Part shown: piece after piece, positions 53,263-64,000 of the stretch
Numbering within the stretch: the first letter of the stretch is position 1
How the letters are laid out: each line of letters starts with the position of its first letter
Assembly: GCA_020086605.1 (NCBI GenBank)
Contig: JACBWW010000002.1
Span: 22,743,405-22,807,404, forward strand
Source of the DNA: Lanius collurio
Taxonomy: Eukaryota; Chordata; Aves; Passeriformes; Laniidae
Direction of reading: 5' to 3'
Length of the DNA stretch: 64,000 bases
Translations under genes and position numbers: made by a program
Notes under the pieces: model-generated
Database searches by the model: none
Told to the model about the DNA's origin: nothing
The model's input: the letters and a program-made list of their open reading frames with translations, nothing else

Positions 53263-53287
53263 TCTAGAAGTACTACTTCTAGAAGTA
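53263..53287. repeat. Palindrome combined with direct repeat
   Basis: TCTAGAAGTA (53263-53272) is followed after one base by its reverse complement TACTTCTAGA (53274-53283). TCTAGAAGTA recurs directly at 53278-53287. Confidence 0.9.
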
Positions 53288-54082
53288 ATCAGAATAAAAC
53301 AGACTAGGCTGAGCCTTCTAATCATCCTTTGTTGTTCATTTTACACACAGTGCTTGATTTGTATATAACATTAGTCCCCCTTTAGGCAGATCTGCCTTGA
53401 CAGGTGAGGCAGCCAGAGTCAAACAGCCCTCAGAGTATTTGGGTCAGTACAAGTCCAAACTACCATGGAGATATCTTGTAAAGGTATATAGGTAACTTAG
53501 GCTTTTTGACAGAAGATTCCAAGTGGCATGGTTATATATGCTGTCACAACAGCAACCCACTAAAACCTAATGAAACCACAACCTTTCCTCAAAAAACAAC
53601 AATTGTACACTCTTCAGGAATGGGAAGAGGTGACTGTTCCTTAATAAACTACTACTATTTTTAGAGTTGCACAATGTAACTATCCTGGGAACAACACTAT
53701 CATACACCCTTGGTTCCAAAATAGCAAAAAATGCCATTATTAACTGAAATAATTCTTCAGACTTCTAATCCTTAATTACTATTACTAATCAGAAACAATT
53801 ATTGTGATTACTGCATATTTAGGCACTGCCTTGAGACACCACATCACTAAAATATCACCCTCAACAATAGGCCAAATGCTTCTTTTCACGTAAATAAATA
53901 TATACTGTCTTGGTCTATACCATATTGTCTAAGTTAACATTCTCTTGTTCAACACCAAGAAGCATTTTCTAAAAGGTCTGAATCAAACTCTACTGGAAGG
54001 TAGCCCTTTATGAACAGCCTCATGAAACACTATAAAGAAATGAAAGATGTGATTTTTTTCCTTACAATATTCAAGACCTGAC

Positions 54083-54150
54083 CAAAAAAAAAAAAAAAAA
54101 AAAAAACAAACAAAAAAAAAAATCCAAACACCCAAAGAAAAACCTAAAAA
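54083..54150 (-). repeat. Poly(A23) followed by (A/C)n tract
   Basis: A23 at 54084-54106, CAAACAAAAAAAAAAA, then CCAAACACCCAAAG and similar. Reverse-complement version of the (T/G)n tracts. Confidence 0.92.
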
Positions 54151-56210
54151 CATTCTGGAGAACTGCTGCCTGAGATTCCCCCAGTATCAGAAACATCACT
54201 CTTCCAAAACAAGCATGCCTGAAAGTTCTCATCTGTGTGCATCTTATGGATCACTTTTACTGCCACAAAACAACTGTGCTCCTATCTGGTAACTTGCTAA
54301 ATTCAACCAGTCAGCTAGGCTGGCATTTTTCCATCCAAAGACCTCTGCCACATGAAATAAGGCATCAACTGACAGCAGAAGATACTGTCCGGCAGCATAG
54401 GAGGAATGAGACAATTTGCCTCAGGGTTTCACAGATATTTCCTGACATCAAAGACATAGCAAGACTCCAGAACTTTGGGTTTACCCCAGGCTCTGGAAAG
54501 CAGTTTCCTCTAGTAGACACATGCTTTTTGTTTTCCTGTTTTCCTCATCCCAAACCTTATCCTACTCCCAAACTGTCTTTTCTCCATACTCAAGTCCCAT
54601 TTTTTGCCTACAGAAAACACAATTCTTCATTCCTTCAGTTTCTCCTAGTTATCACCCAACGTTGCTTTATACCTCCAAAGAGCCCAAACCGTGAAGGATG
54701 GCTACACTACCAGACTATTGTGCTCTAACACAGTTATCTTCCTGTTTAAAAAGTATTGCTTCATAAACTCTGAGATTTCAGAAGAAAGCCATGCTTTTGC
54801 TTACAACACAGGACACTCAGTCTGTTCTCCCAAGTCTGTTCCCCAAACCCACAGAAACTCACAACAGCAATTACATGGCTTTCTCAGGTTGGAGTAAAGC
54901 ATCCCTGTTCCTGTGAGCTCAGTAAGGGAGATTGCATGGAGGTATAGCACATACTCACCAGGACAACCTTCCTGTGCTCAAATTTAGGTGCTCAAATGCA
55001 AACATGTGATCTATCTTATTTATATCTAGGCAGACTTCCAGACAAAACGATAGAAGTACTTACTGTAGTAACCTCTCACAATATAAAATTTTAAGTGCAT
55101 TTTGTTTTAAAATATTAGGACTTTTTTCCCTATATTCATTTTTGAAAACTTTTTCACTGCTTTAATTGAGGCCTAAACCACACATATGATATGAGAAGCT
55201 TCAGGTAGTTCTGAAAAGTTAAAACAGCAGAAGAGGCCATTTAGTGGAATGCATATTGCAAACTTAATCACCAGTTGTATTCAAGCTATTTAAAATACAG
55301 ATGATAGTGCGGCACATTCCAGAGATCATATCTGAAGCTTTACATTATATAATTCATATATTTCTTCAGAAACACGCCCATACTCTGAATGACTGAAAAA
55401 GGATTTCAGTTTCTGCGCTAGAAATACTGGGATTACTGGTATTATGATAATAGTGTATTTCCTTTCAGTGTCATAGCATTTGGTACCAGATACTACAGTA
55501 AAATAAAATATCACCTCTGTCAGCCGCCTATACACTCACTATTTTAATTTTGTTTTATGGTTTATCTTTCACATCTTAAAAAGAACCATCTCCTGCTAAA
55601 AAACACAAAACACCAGACATCCCACAGAAATATCCCTCCCTGCCCTTCCCCCTCTCTCTCCACTCCGGCTAACCACCCCCATGCCCCCACTATGCTAAGA
55701 TATATTTCAACTTTAAATACAGGGTATCAAAATGGAACTGAGAGGAGGCCTCAACTACACACCAGCTTACAACACTGCTTCCAACATTAATTGCCAGATC
55801 TATATTCCACCCAAGCAGATGAGCCATCACTCATTAAATCCCAGCCATGCACAACTAGTAATGGTATACATTACCAGAAGGGAAATAAAAATTTAACACA
55901 TACTGTGTTGAGCAGGAGTAGAAAAGTTTCATTTTTTCCTCCATTTAACATTCCAGACTTGTTTTCATAAGCTTTGAGTAAAATAGGAGCCAAAACCTGA
56001 AACATCCTTTAAGGCTTCTATTTTCTGTCTCTTTAACTCTTCTCTTTGACCTGTTCTCACATACTGGCTGCAGGGGGAAACAATTTTTTTTTTAAATAAT
56101 CTTTTAAGGATAAAGAAAAAACAAAAGGTAAATAGGCAATTCCCTCCTATCACTAGACCTGCAGAACATCCGGTAAGAAGCTTGACTGCTTTCAATGACA
56201 CTGAGCTGTG

Positions 56211-56284
56211 GAAAAAAACCCAAAACCAACAAAACCAAAACAAAATGAAACCCAAACAAACAACAAAAAAGAAAACCACCACCC
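56211..56284 (-). repeat. (A/C)n low-complexity tract
   Basis: AACCCAAAACCAACAAAACC, then CAAACAAACAACAAAAAAG and CCACCACCC. Long enough to create a spurious open frame on the minus strand. Confidence 0.9.
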
Positions 56285-57125
56285 AGAGAAGAGCATAGAA
56301 GAGCTTTTTGGGGTCCTCTGACACTTCAAAAACTTATTTCAATGTGACTTTCCTACAGAGCACGGAACCACACTATCACACCATAAAGTAGGTAAAGTTT
56401 ATAAAGCTCCATACAGTGTAGTGAAGAACTAGAAATACAACCAGTAACACCAGTTATAATTACCATTCAAAGCAGCCTGGATGCATGCTGGATACACTTC
56501 AGCTGACAGAGAAGGTTTACATGAATAATATTCTATTAGTTTCCCTCATTCCTGTGGTGAGTACCGAATGACAACATCTTAGTTGGTGTTATTTTCTCAG
56601 CTTTGAGGAGCAGCAGCCTTGGTATCAACTCTCATGGTTCCTCTAAAAACTTTGAAAAAAACAGCTGCACACTGAACTGCAAATTGCAGCTGTGCACTTC
56701 AAAAGGAGATTGAACACTGGGGGCTTGGCACTCCATTTAGGTGTCTCCCATGATCCCCCAACTCCTCCTTAAGGAGCAAATTCTTAAATAAATAAATAAA
56801 CCCACCACAATATTTTTGGGAATAATCTCCGTCACCTGCAACATTTCTCCCATGGATCAGTATTGAAATTAAAGTGAAACAGGAAGATACTGCTGACTGC
56901 ATGATGAAGCATCTGGACACCTCCTCACAACATCCTATACTGGGAGGAGATCCTAAATTAAAGTTTTTAGTTGATATCAATATAGAAGAACATTCTGCAA
57001 TGAAATTAAGAGACCTATGTATTTAAGCAACCAGCTTCTCTTGTTTACTAAGACTTTGCTGAATTATTTCAAGATTGTGAACCAGACAGCTAGGAGAAAC
57101 CTATTAAAATTTATTTTGTTTCTGC

Positions 57126-57149
57126 CAAAAGTCAGTGAACTGACTTTTG
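57126..57149. repeat. Perfect near-palindromic hairpin, 11-bp arms
   Basis: CAAAAGTCAGT and ACTGACTTTTG are exact complements with two bases between. As RNA the stem is 10 bp with a four-base loop (UUCA in the QKI transcript). Confidence 0.93.
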
Positions 57150-58657
57150 CCCTCTCAGAGAAGTAGCAGTAATGAGTAAAACTGGAAAGTAAATTCAGTT
57201 TCTTACCTTCTTCCATTTCTTTTTCATTCTTGCAAAAAATGTAATCAAGAAACAACTCTAATTTTACAGATTCGCACCCTGACCTTAATAAAAAAACAGC
57301 TCTAAATAAATAATCTTTTCTTTATTAAATAATCTGCTTCTAACACTACTTCTACATCTGGTTAAGAACATGAAAGATAAAAAGTTGCAGGGGGGAAGAT
57401 GCTTTTGTTTCAAAAAAGATCTCAATGCAACATCAAGAACAAAACTGGACTTGAAGATGTTCAAAAAGTCTTCTCAAAAGACATTGCCTCTCAGTGTAAT
57501 TGCTTTTAGCCCACGATAAAATGCACAGATCAGTTCCTTAACCTGGGAATGACTAGATGCCCTACCTAAAAGTCTTAAGGACAAATGTTAAGATATGTTA
57601 TTTACTAGAGACAAACTGAAAACAGCTTTACAAATTCAGTCAACAAAGCAAAACAAACTAAACTATGAACAGTAAGGCCGCAGTAAACGATACTTATGAA
57701 AGCTATGAAATGTTAGTATACATTGAGCCTCTACAGGAGGACTGTAATAAAAAACGTAGCAGATCCAATGTTACATACAAAGTAAATTGAGTGGGGAAAA
57801 AAAATGTGCTGTGCTCTCTTATACATAATACTAATATACGCTATTATAATTCAAAATAAAGTCCACATCATTCTGAGTAGGATAACAAAGACATTTAAAA
57901 AATAACTAATATTAGGACCCCTAAAGAAACAGAATTGAAATTAACACAACATACTTAAAATAAAGCTATGGTTACCATTACGGAGCAAGCAAGCAGCACA
58001 GAACACACAAATTCAAGTAAGTAAGAAAGTCAAAAGACACAGTCTTCACCACAGTTTATGATAGCATCAAGACTTTTTGTACTGTGCACTGTAGAGAATA
58101 TCCTGCTTCACCACAAGAAAAAGCTTTCTGAAAGCTTAAAATGTAGGTATCAGTAAGGGGAAGTAGAAAAATGAGGTGGAAGTAGACAGCATAATATATC
58201 TGGTTACAAGCACAGACCTAAAAAACCAGTTTAGTGAAAAGATAAAGGAGACAAGAGCAGATGAATGGCATAAAGAAAGCAACCCAAGCCAATTTCCCTT
58301 GTTAAAACTCAAGGTGAAAACACAGTGGATCACACGAAGGCTGAAAAGGAAACCCATTTTGATATAACACAGGCAATACAGCCAAACTGTGAACATGACT
58401 TTACACACTACAGAGGGTAAACACCAGTGCAATCACTGTTATTGGAAACAGACCAGTAGGTGCCTAAGTGCACCATATACACACAGAAATAGTGCAAAAA
58501 GTTAGAACAGGCATTTTCTCTGTGTTGATATATGCATAAAACAAACAAAACAAAAAAAAAGGCAGCATGAAGGAAAAAATTAACTTGAAAATCAATCTAC
58601 ATCAGTGTTTGAAAGTAACAGAGCATTAATCACACACTGCGCTAGAAGTAAAATGCT

Positions 58658-58669
58658 ACTACTAGTAGT
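58658..58669. repeat. 12-bp perfect palindrome
   Basis: ACTACTAGTAGT equals its own reverse complement. Probably chance. Confidence 0.85.
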
Positions 58670-60822
58670 TCTGTTACACACATTACAACTTATTTTTAAG
58701 AGGATATTAAATTATTTCGGATTTTAGGTTCTATGTTTGTTTGCTTTTTATCTGAAAGCCAGCAAAGGTGAATGGCAATACAGAAGCCTAAGTCTACACA
58801 GATATTTAACTAACAGGCAGAAAAAACAGTGGAAAAACAAAGTTAATGATAACCAAATGGAAGATGTAGAGAACAGCAACAGCAAGCTGCATGAAATTAT
58901 TCCTGCTCTTTTTATAGAAGCAAAAAAATTGCATAGTTAAGGACACCACTCATCCCAGAGAAGAGCTGCATATCTTGAGAAAGTTGTAAAAAATAGATTA
59001 AAAAAATGACAACACAGAAAAGTTCACTACTCTGGAAGAAGGAGACATATCCCAGACTATGCACAGAAATCCAGAAGAAATTAGAAATTTGGACCATTAC
59101 TCCAGAAGTCAGGTTTGCTATACCAATTCTCTTTCCTTTGAAGGGTAAGAGGAGTTACTAGTAGTAACAACACACTGCTGCTGAAAAACGACGTTCCTTA
59201 ACATGTCTCACACCAGCTCTGTCTTGGTAGGCCAATTCAACTCACTAATCTATTCTTAGTCATTTTCTGGTTTGCTTCATTAGCTTTCTTCCAGGTTACT
59301 GAGCTGAAACAGGTCACTGAAGAATTCACTGAAAACCAGAGTTAGCAAAAAGAAACAGGGACACCTTCTCCAACAAGAATTTACTTTTTACATAATCAAG
59401 CTGCTAAATTACTTCAAAACTATCTTCCATTACTTCTCTCCAAGGTGATTTCAGTAATTAAAACAAAAACAGGTCCTACAGCTATTTTGCAGTTAACAGG
59501 TTGGACAGAACCTTTTTCTATTCATCAGCAGACATTCCAGTTTCAGCTCTATTCTTCACCTGTACTTGGTCTTTCCCAAGTCCAATAGGTGCCTCTGAAT
59601 GCTTACAGACAGAAGGCAATAAAAAGCACAGAAACAGGGGTAAAAGTTATACCAGCTAACTCTGGATGGCAGTATGTATCTGAACTTGCCTACCTGCTGT
59701 CCTTCCAAGTTCCAAGGAAAAGCTGGTCTCTCATACGTCAAAGTACAGAATTCCAGTTAATGTGTTCATCTGAATCTACTGCAGTCTTAGAACATCAACA
59801 TAACAAGATTATAAATGCTACTGCACATATTTCTCAAGCAAGTTAGGCCACAGCTTTCCCGTGATCAGAAAATATAGACATTTATATAGAAAATATATTC
59901 TATAGGAATTTTATTGTGTATTTTCTATTGAAAAAGGAAAATAACGGTAACAGTCAAGAACCATTAATTTTGCTACAAATCTACACTTTCAGCAAAGGAA
60001 TATGGATGAGTTACTCATTAACTACAGATACTGTGTAGGACAGATTTCCAACAACTGCCAAAATCAGGCTCAGCTGTTTTAATCACACAGTGACTTAATA
60101 ACATTTATGTCTTCTGTTAATAAGAAAATCACCTCTCAGGAAGCTTTACTTTGCCAAAAAAATAATGAATTAATAATTTAAAAAAAATAAAGAAATAATA
60201 ATTGCTAACAGGTTTGATTTTCTAAAGGGCATAACAAAATTAAATCACGAACAAGAAATGAGCAGCTCCTATTTCATATACTTGCTATAAAAATTCATCA
60301 TGTTGGCCACGAAATTAGGCTATATTTTACCTTAGGGATCATATAACCAAGAGAATCATTCTAACACAGACCTTACTTCTGATGTCACTTAAGAGGAAAA
60401 AACTGGACCAACGAAACATTTGAAGGAATACCCTTAACAGATGCCACATTCGATGTGTTAAGTGTTCCCATTGCGTTCATCTCAAAGTCTGTGTCAAAAT
60501 CCAATGCTATTCATTCTTACTCTCACCTGAATGATCACCTCTCAAAGCAATCAAAAGGGCAGTCCAAAAGTGTCTTAGTGACTACATTTAGTTCAATGTC
60601 CAATTCAAGTATCTATTTCTAAATTACTATCTGCAATTATTTCTATGAACAGCTGATAAGCATGCCATCTTTTACTAAGCTCCTTAAACAATATTTAGCT
60701 CCTTCAACAATATTTTGTCTTCTCTTTTTAAAATAGTGCTCACCATACATGGGAATCCTATTTGTACATTCAGCTCCTAGTTATCATATAGGAAGAACAT
60801 CAGCATTTGGCACTGCTATATA

Positions 60823-60842
60823 TAAGGGGTTATAAGGGGTTA
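60823..60842. repeat. Tandem 10-mer duplication
   Basis: Two abutting copies of ATAAGGGGTT-like sequence. Confidence 0.85.
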
Positions 60843-61184
60843 AGATTTACTGAAATGTATCAGTACCAACAAGTTAGAAAAATGCAGTGCCGCTATCAGA
60901 AATTATGTTAACATACTGCTATAGAGACTTCTAGTGGGACTTCCAGACCAGTTCAATTATTTAGGGAACTGCTTCAATGCAAATAGTCTTCAAACACAAG
61001 GCTATGTGGTTTTTAAATCTCATATCACATTAGGGTTAAATCTGGCATAAGGGGAAATCCATGAGGCAGTTGCTACGTTTCAATTAATTATACGTTCTAG
61101 GTCCTATTTTCTAATAGGAGCAAATATCAAGCAAATAGAGGAACAGATTTTTCCAAAATACTTGTTTAAAGTTTAAGCAGGTAA

Positions 61185-61199
61185 TTTTTTTTTTTTTTT
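61185..61199 (+). repeat. Poly(T) run followed by A-rich sequence
   Basis: About fifteen T then AAATTTAAAAAAAA. Confidence 0.88.
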
Positions 61200-64000
61200 A
61201 AATTTAAAAAAAACAATGCAACACTGTAACTAGTTCTTAAATAAAGGAAGAATAACGTGTCATTCATCTGAACTAAACAGCCCAAGCAAAATACCCTGCA
61301 ACTCCTGTGTTCTCCTCAATGTCGAAATGGGTGGATAAATTTAAAGCCTGCTCTCTCAGGAGTTGCTTTATAGGCAATTTTCTCCCAGTATCAAGGTCTG
61401 CAATTTCCATTTGGCTGCCAGTTTGCGATTAAATTCATCACCTTTATTATAAAAATGTGCTGCACTCCATGGCCTGCTGCACAAGAAACGTAAGGAAGAC
61501 ATTTTTCACTGCAAACAGCAGCATCAGTCCAAGGCAGCCATCACATCCATTCAGACATTAGCGTCTCCAATGCAATGCAAGGACCTATCACTCACCTGAA
61601 AAAGCCCTAACAGCAGGTATACCTCAGAGGAACTTCTTCACAGGTGGTACCTTTAGTTCAACTTTTTCAGTAAAAGCCACCGTTACACCTCCCATGTAAA
61701 GTGATTCTACAAGTCAGCGGTTTAAAAACAAGTATGCTGACACTAAACTTTCCCACTTGCATTAATCAAAACATTTCTAAGAATTAAATCCGTGCTCATG
61801 CTGCCTACACCTTCACATGCACCTTGCACTCCCTTACTAAGACATATTTTGGAGCAAGCCCTCTACATCAATTTTTTTTATATACATTTTTTTCATAGAA
61901 AGTGTCCCTTTCTTTCCCACACACTTGGTTCACAAATTTCCACTGATTTTTCCCATTTCCATATGATACATTTTTTCCTAAAAGGTTTTGGACAACCCTG
62001 AAAATTACTCAGAAAAAAAAATACTTAACACTCACTATGCTATATGTTTTAAGGGCCTCCTCTGATAACTAAAAGGAAAGGTCCTATCTTCACTTTGCTT
62101 TCTTTTTATAAGTACTACTGGAGTTAAGCAGGATGTAATACAAAATTTGTGCCTTAAAAACAAAAATATACTACTGGGAGGACAGAGCAGCAAAGCGATA
62201 GCTACCAATAGGAGTAAGAGCTAAGTGAAAGCCACATGCCAAATCCTTATGAAGCATGGGAGTTCATATTGGTTTGGGCTTCATTGAATAAAAGACTTTA
62301 AATTACAGTAAAACAATAAAAGATAATATGTAGTAAGTAATTAAAAATATTAATATTTAGTATTCAACAAAAAAAAGCACAAGAATGTCATTTTAGCATA
62401 TAGAAGAGCTGTACTGGCCACACTGAAAGGTAATCAAATTGTATTAGAGGTAACCAATCTATATGCACAGCATGACAATTTCACATGTTGGGTTAAGTTT
62501 TACTCTGCTATCTTAACTAATGGCATACTTCAAAAGGTGCATTTTTCACCATGTGCACTATTTTTCAAACAAATAGTATCTCATACAAAGCTGATGTACC
62601 TCAACAGTCAATCCACCTTCTTAAGTCATTTCACTTTATGTGGCCACGTTAAGTGAAGAGAACATTCAAAAGAATGTTGTTCTGGTCAACTCTTACACCC
62701 CTTTGGAAAACACAAGAAAAATACATTAAACCTCAAATCTCTGATACCTAGCTGTCAGAAGTTTAAAAAATAAGCAAATTATGGGCATACAAACAACTAC
62801 TAAACCTTGCATAACTGAGATGTTTTGCACTGTACCAGATGGGCCCCATGAAATGAAACGAAAGTGCCATCTAGATTTCAGGGACTAATAAATAGCAGAT
62901 ATTGCATGGCATTAGCAGCACTGTAAATTGGAGAAATTACCTGACAAGCCATTTGGTGAACATGAACTCTAAAATTCAAAATTAAACAACCAAAGGCTCA
63001 TTAGGCCTATTTGTATACAAAATTAACTTAAATTGCAACTAAAACTGGCAAACATTTGTTCACATTGCAGAATAATACCAGAAACTCTCTTTTGGCAATA
63101 AAAAATGGCATCTTGTCACACTGTAACTAATTGGTTTCCACCGCAATGCAGCATAGAAAGCAGATTTCAACTCAACTTTACTGAAAACAATAGCTTGGTA
63201 TTTGCAAGCTGAAGTTCCGATTATTTCACAGCCCAGTGCACTCAACAGTTGGCACAACAAGTTCCGGGACCATTAGATGAAATTATCAACTAGATAAGAT
63301 AATGCAGCATCAGTGTTTACCTCTTGCCATTACAGCAAAAGTTAAGATTTTCTAACTGAAGCTTTTCTTACTGAAGCTATGATGAAAGAAGGACTAATGT
63401 TTTGTCATAATCTGGAGAATTAACTGAGTTTTATTATAAAAGAAGGTGCTCTGCAAGACACCAGTAGATATCAGACAACAGGCAACAACCAGCACCAAAA
63501 AAATACATGTGCAAGTTTGCATTATTATATCCACCATGTTCCCTAAGTAAATTTCGATGTTGCATTTTAAGAAATGCAAATATGAATTTTGCTTCCTGTC
63601 AAACATAAAAGTCTATTTACATTACTTATTAAAACCAAATAGTGTTATTTTTAACAAATACACTTAAAAGTAAAGATTTATAAAGCTGAAGTTTCTAATG
63701 TACATGTTCTTCATTGACAAAGAGAACATTTTAGTTCATCGAAGTACAGTAGATTCTCCCCTCAACCCCTCTGGCTTTACACTACAGCAACCTGATGCAT
63801 TACTTTTAACTCCGTTAGAAAAAATAAGTAATTCTAATGTTATTAAATTTTGCCCATAGAGACATTCATAACTTGCTAAGCGCTTCCTACTGCTATTCAA
63901 GCACCACTACCACAAAATGGAGGGGGGAAGGGAGAGAGCACAGGAGATAGACTGTACTCATGTCTATATACACACATGGTAGAAACAGACAGAGAATATT

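Larger units (their letters stand above)
1..64000 (-). other. QKI: QKI gene body, internal part (two coding exons and flanking introns)
   Basis: The whole window reads as the inside of the quaking gene on the minus strand. The two exons, at 41315-41457 and 14821-14937, occur in the right order for minus-strand transcription. Their reading phases join cleanly: the first ends on a complete Asp codon and the second starts on Phe. QKI is a STAR-family RNA-binding protein that controls splicing, mRNA stability, localisation and circular-RNA formation, notably in myelinating glia and muscle (established knowledge). The first coding exon and CpG-rich promoter are not present and should lie beyond base 64000. 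The remaining KH, QUA2 and isoform-specific 3' exons should lie before base 1. Nothing suggests a second gene in the introns. That this is a functional locus rather than a pseudogene is inferred from intact introns, splice sites and frame. Confidence 0.93.
41458..64000 (-). other. QKI: QKI intron between the first coding exon and exon 2 (5' part lies outside the window)
   Basis: AT-rich intron with no CpG island, so the promoter and first exon must be to the right of the window. Contents: a (T/G)n tract at 41605, poly(A) at 41870, an A-rich run at 44702, CR1 fragments at 48985-49345 and 51873-51940, and a palindromic repeat at 53263. It also holds a poly(A) and (A/C)n tract at 54083-54150, another at 56211, a perfect hairpin at 57126 and a tandem 10-mer at 60823. 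Segments such as 57160-60820 and 61640-64000 show no repeat or gene that I can recognise. Confidence 0.88.

Noticed and set aside
54237..54728. Longest open frame in the window (163 codons, plus strand)
   Set aside because: It lies inside a QKI intron on the opposite strand. It shows no recognisable domain, no splice partners and no codon-bias contrast with its surroundings. One frame of this size is unsurprising in 64 kb.
55965..56324. Minus-strand frame of 119 codons with hydrophobic stretches
   Set aside because: The apparent membrane-like Phe/Val/Leu/Trp runs come from translating the (A/C)n low-complexity tract in reverse. Not a real protein.
41458..64000. Search for QKI first coding exon and CpG-island promoter
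   Set aside because: No GC-rich, CpG-dense region and no match to the QKI N-terminus. The intron simply continues to the window edge.

Overview
This window is AT-rich vertebrate nuclear DNA that is almost entirely intronic. It is most probably from a bird: at least four recognisable 3'-truncated CR1 LINE fragments are scattered through it, one ending in the diagnostic ATTCTATG octamer repeat. There are no Alu/B1/L1-like sequences, and oligo-(T/G) low-complexity tracts recur. I could not determine the species.

The one gene I can support is QKI (quaking), a STAR-family KH-domain RNA-binding protein, lying on the minus strand across the whole window. Two coding exons are present with consensus splice sites. 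A 143-bp exon (41315-41457) encodes residues ~48-95, the end of the QUA1 dimerisation region and the QUA1-KH linker. A 117-bp exon (14821-14937) encodes residues ~96-134, the first part of the KH domain including the GPRG loop. Both translate to what I recall of mammalian QKI with no visible differences. The first coding exon (residues 1-47) would lie to the right of base 64000. The exon completing the KH domain would lie to the left of base 1.

Layout: 1-14820 is part of the intron after the KH exon (at least 14.8 kb). 14938-41314 is a complete intron of 26,377 bp. 41458-64000 is part of the preceding intron (at least 22.5 kb). The introns hold CR1 fragments in both orientations, homopolymer and (T/G)n or (A/C)n tracts, a dinucleotide repeat, short tandem duplications and several perfect hairpins. 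A GC-richer, CpG-containing island sits just upstream of the KH exon. I see no CpG-island promoter, tRNA, rRNA, CRISPR array, intact retroelement or second protein gene. The open reading frames of 60-163 codons scattered through the introns look like chance frames.

I found no convincing undescribed biological system. The items most worth checking are the hairpin at 29666-29700, the hairpin at 57126-57149, the GC/CpG-rich block at 15250-15590, the polypurine block at 7978-8210 and a QKI-binding core (ACUAAC) inside QKI's own KH exon.
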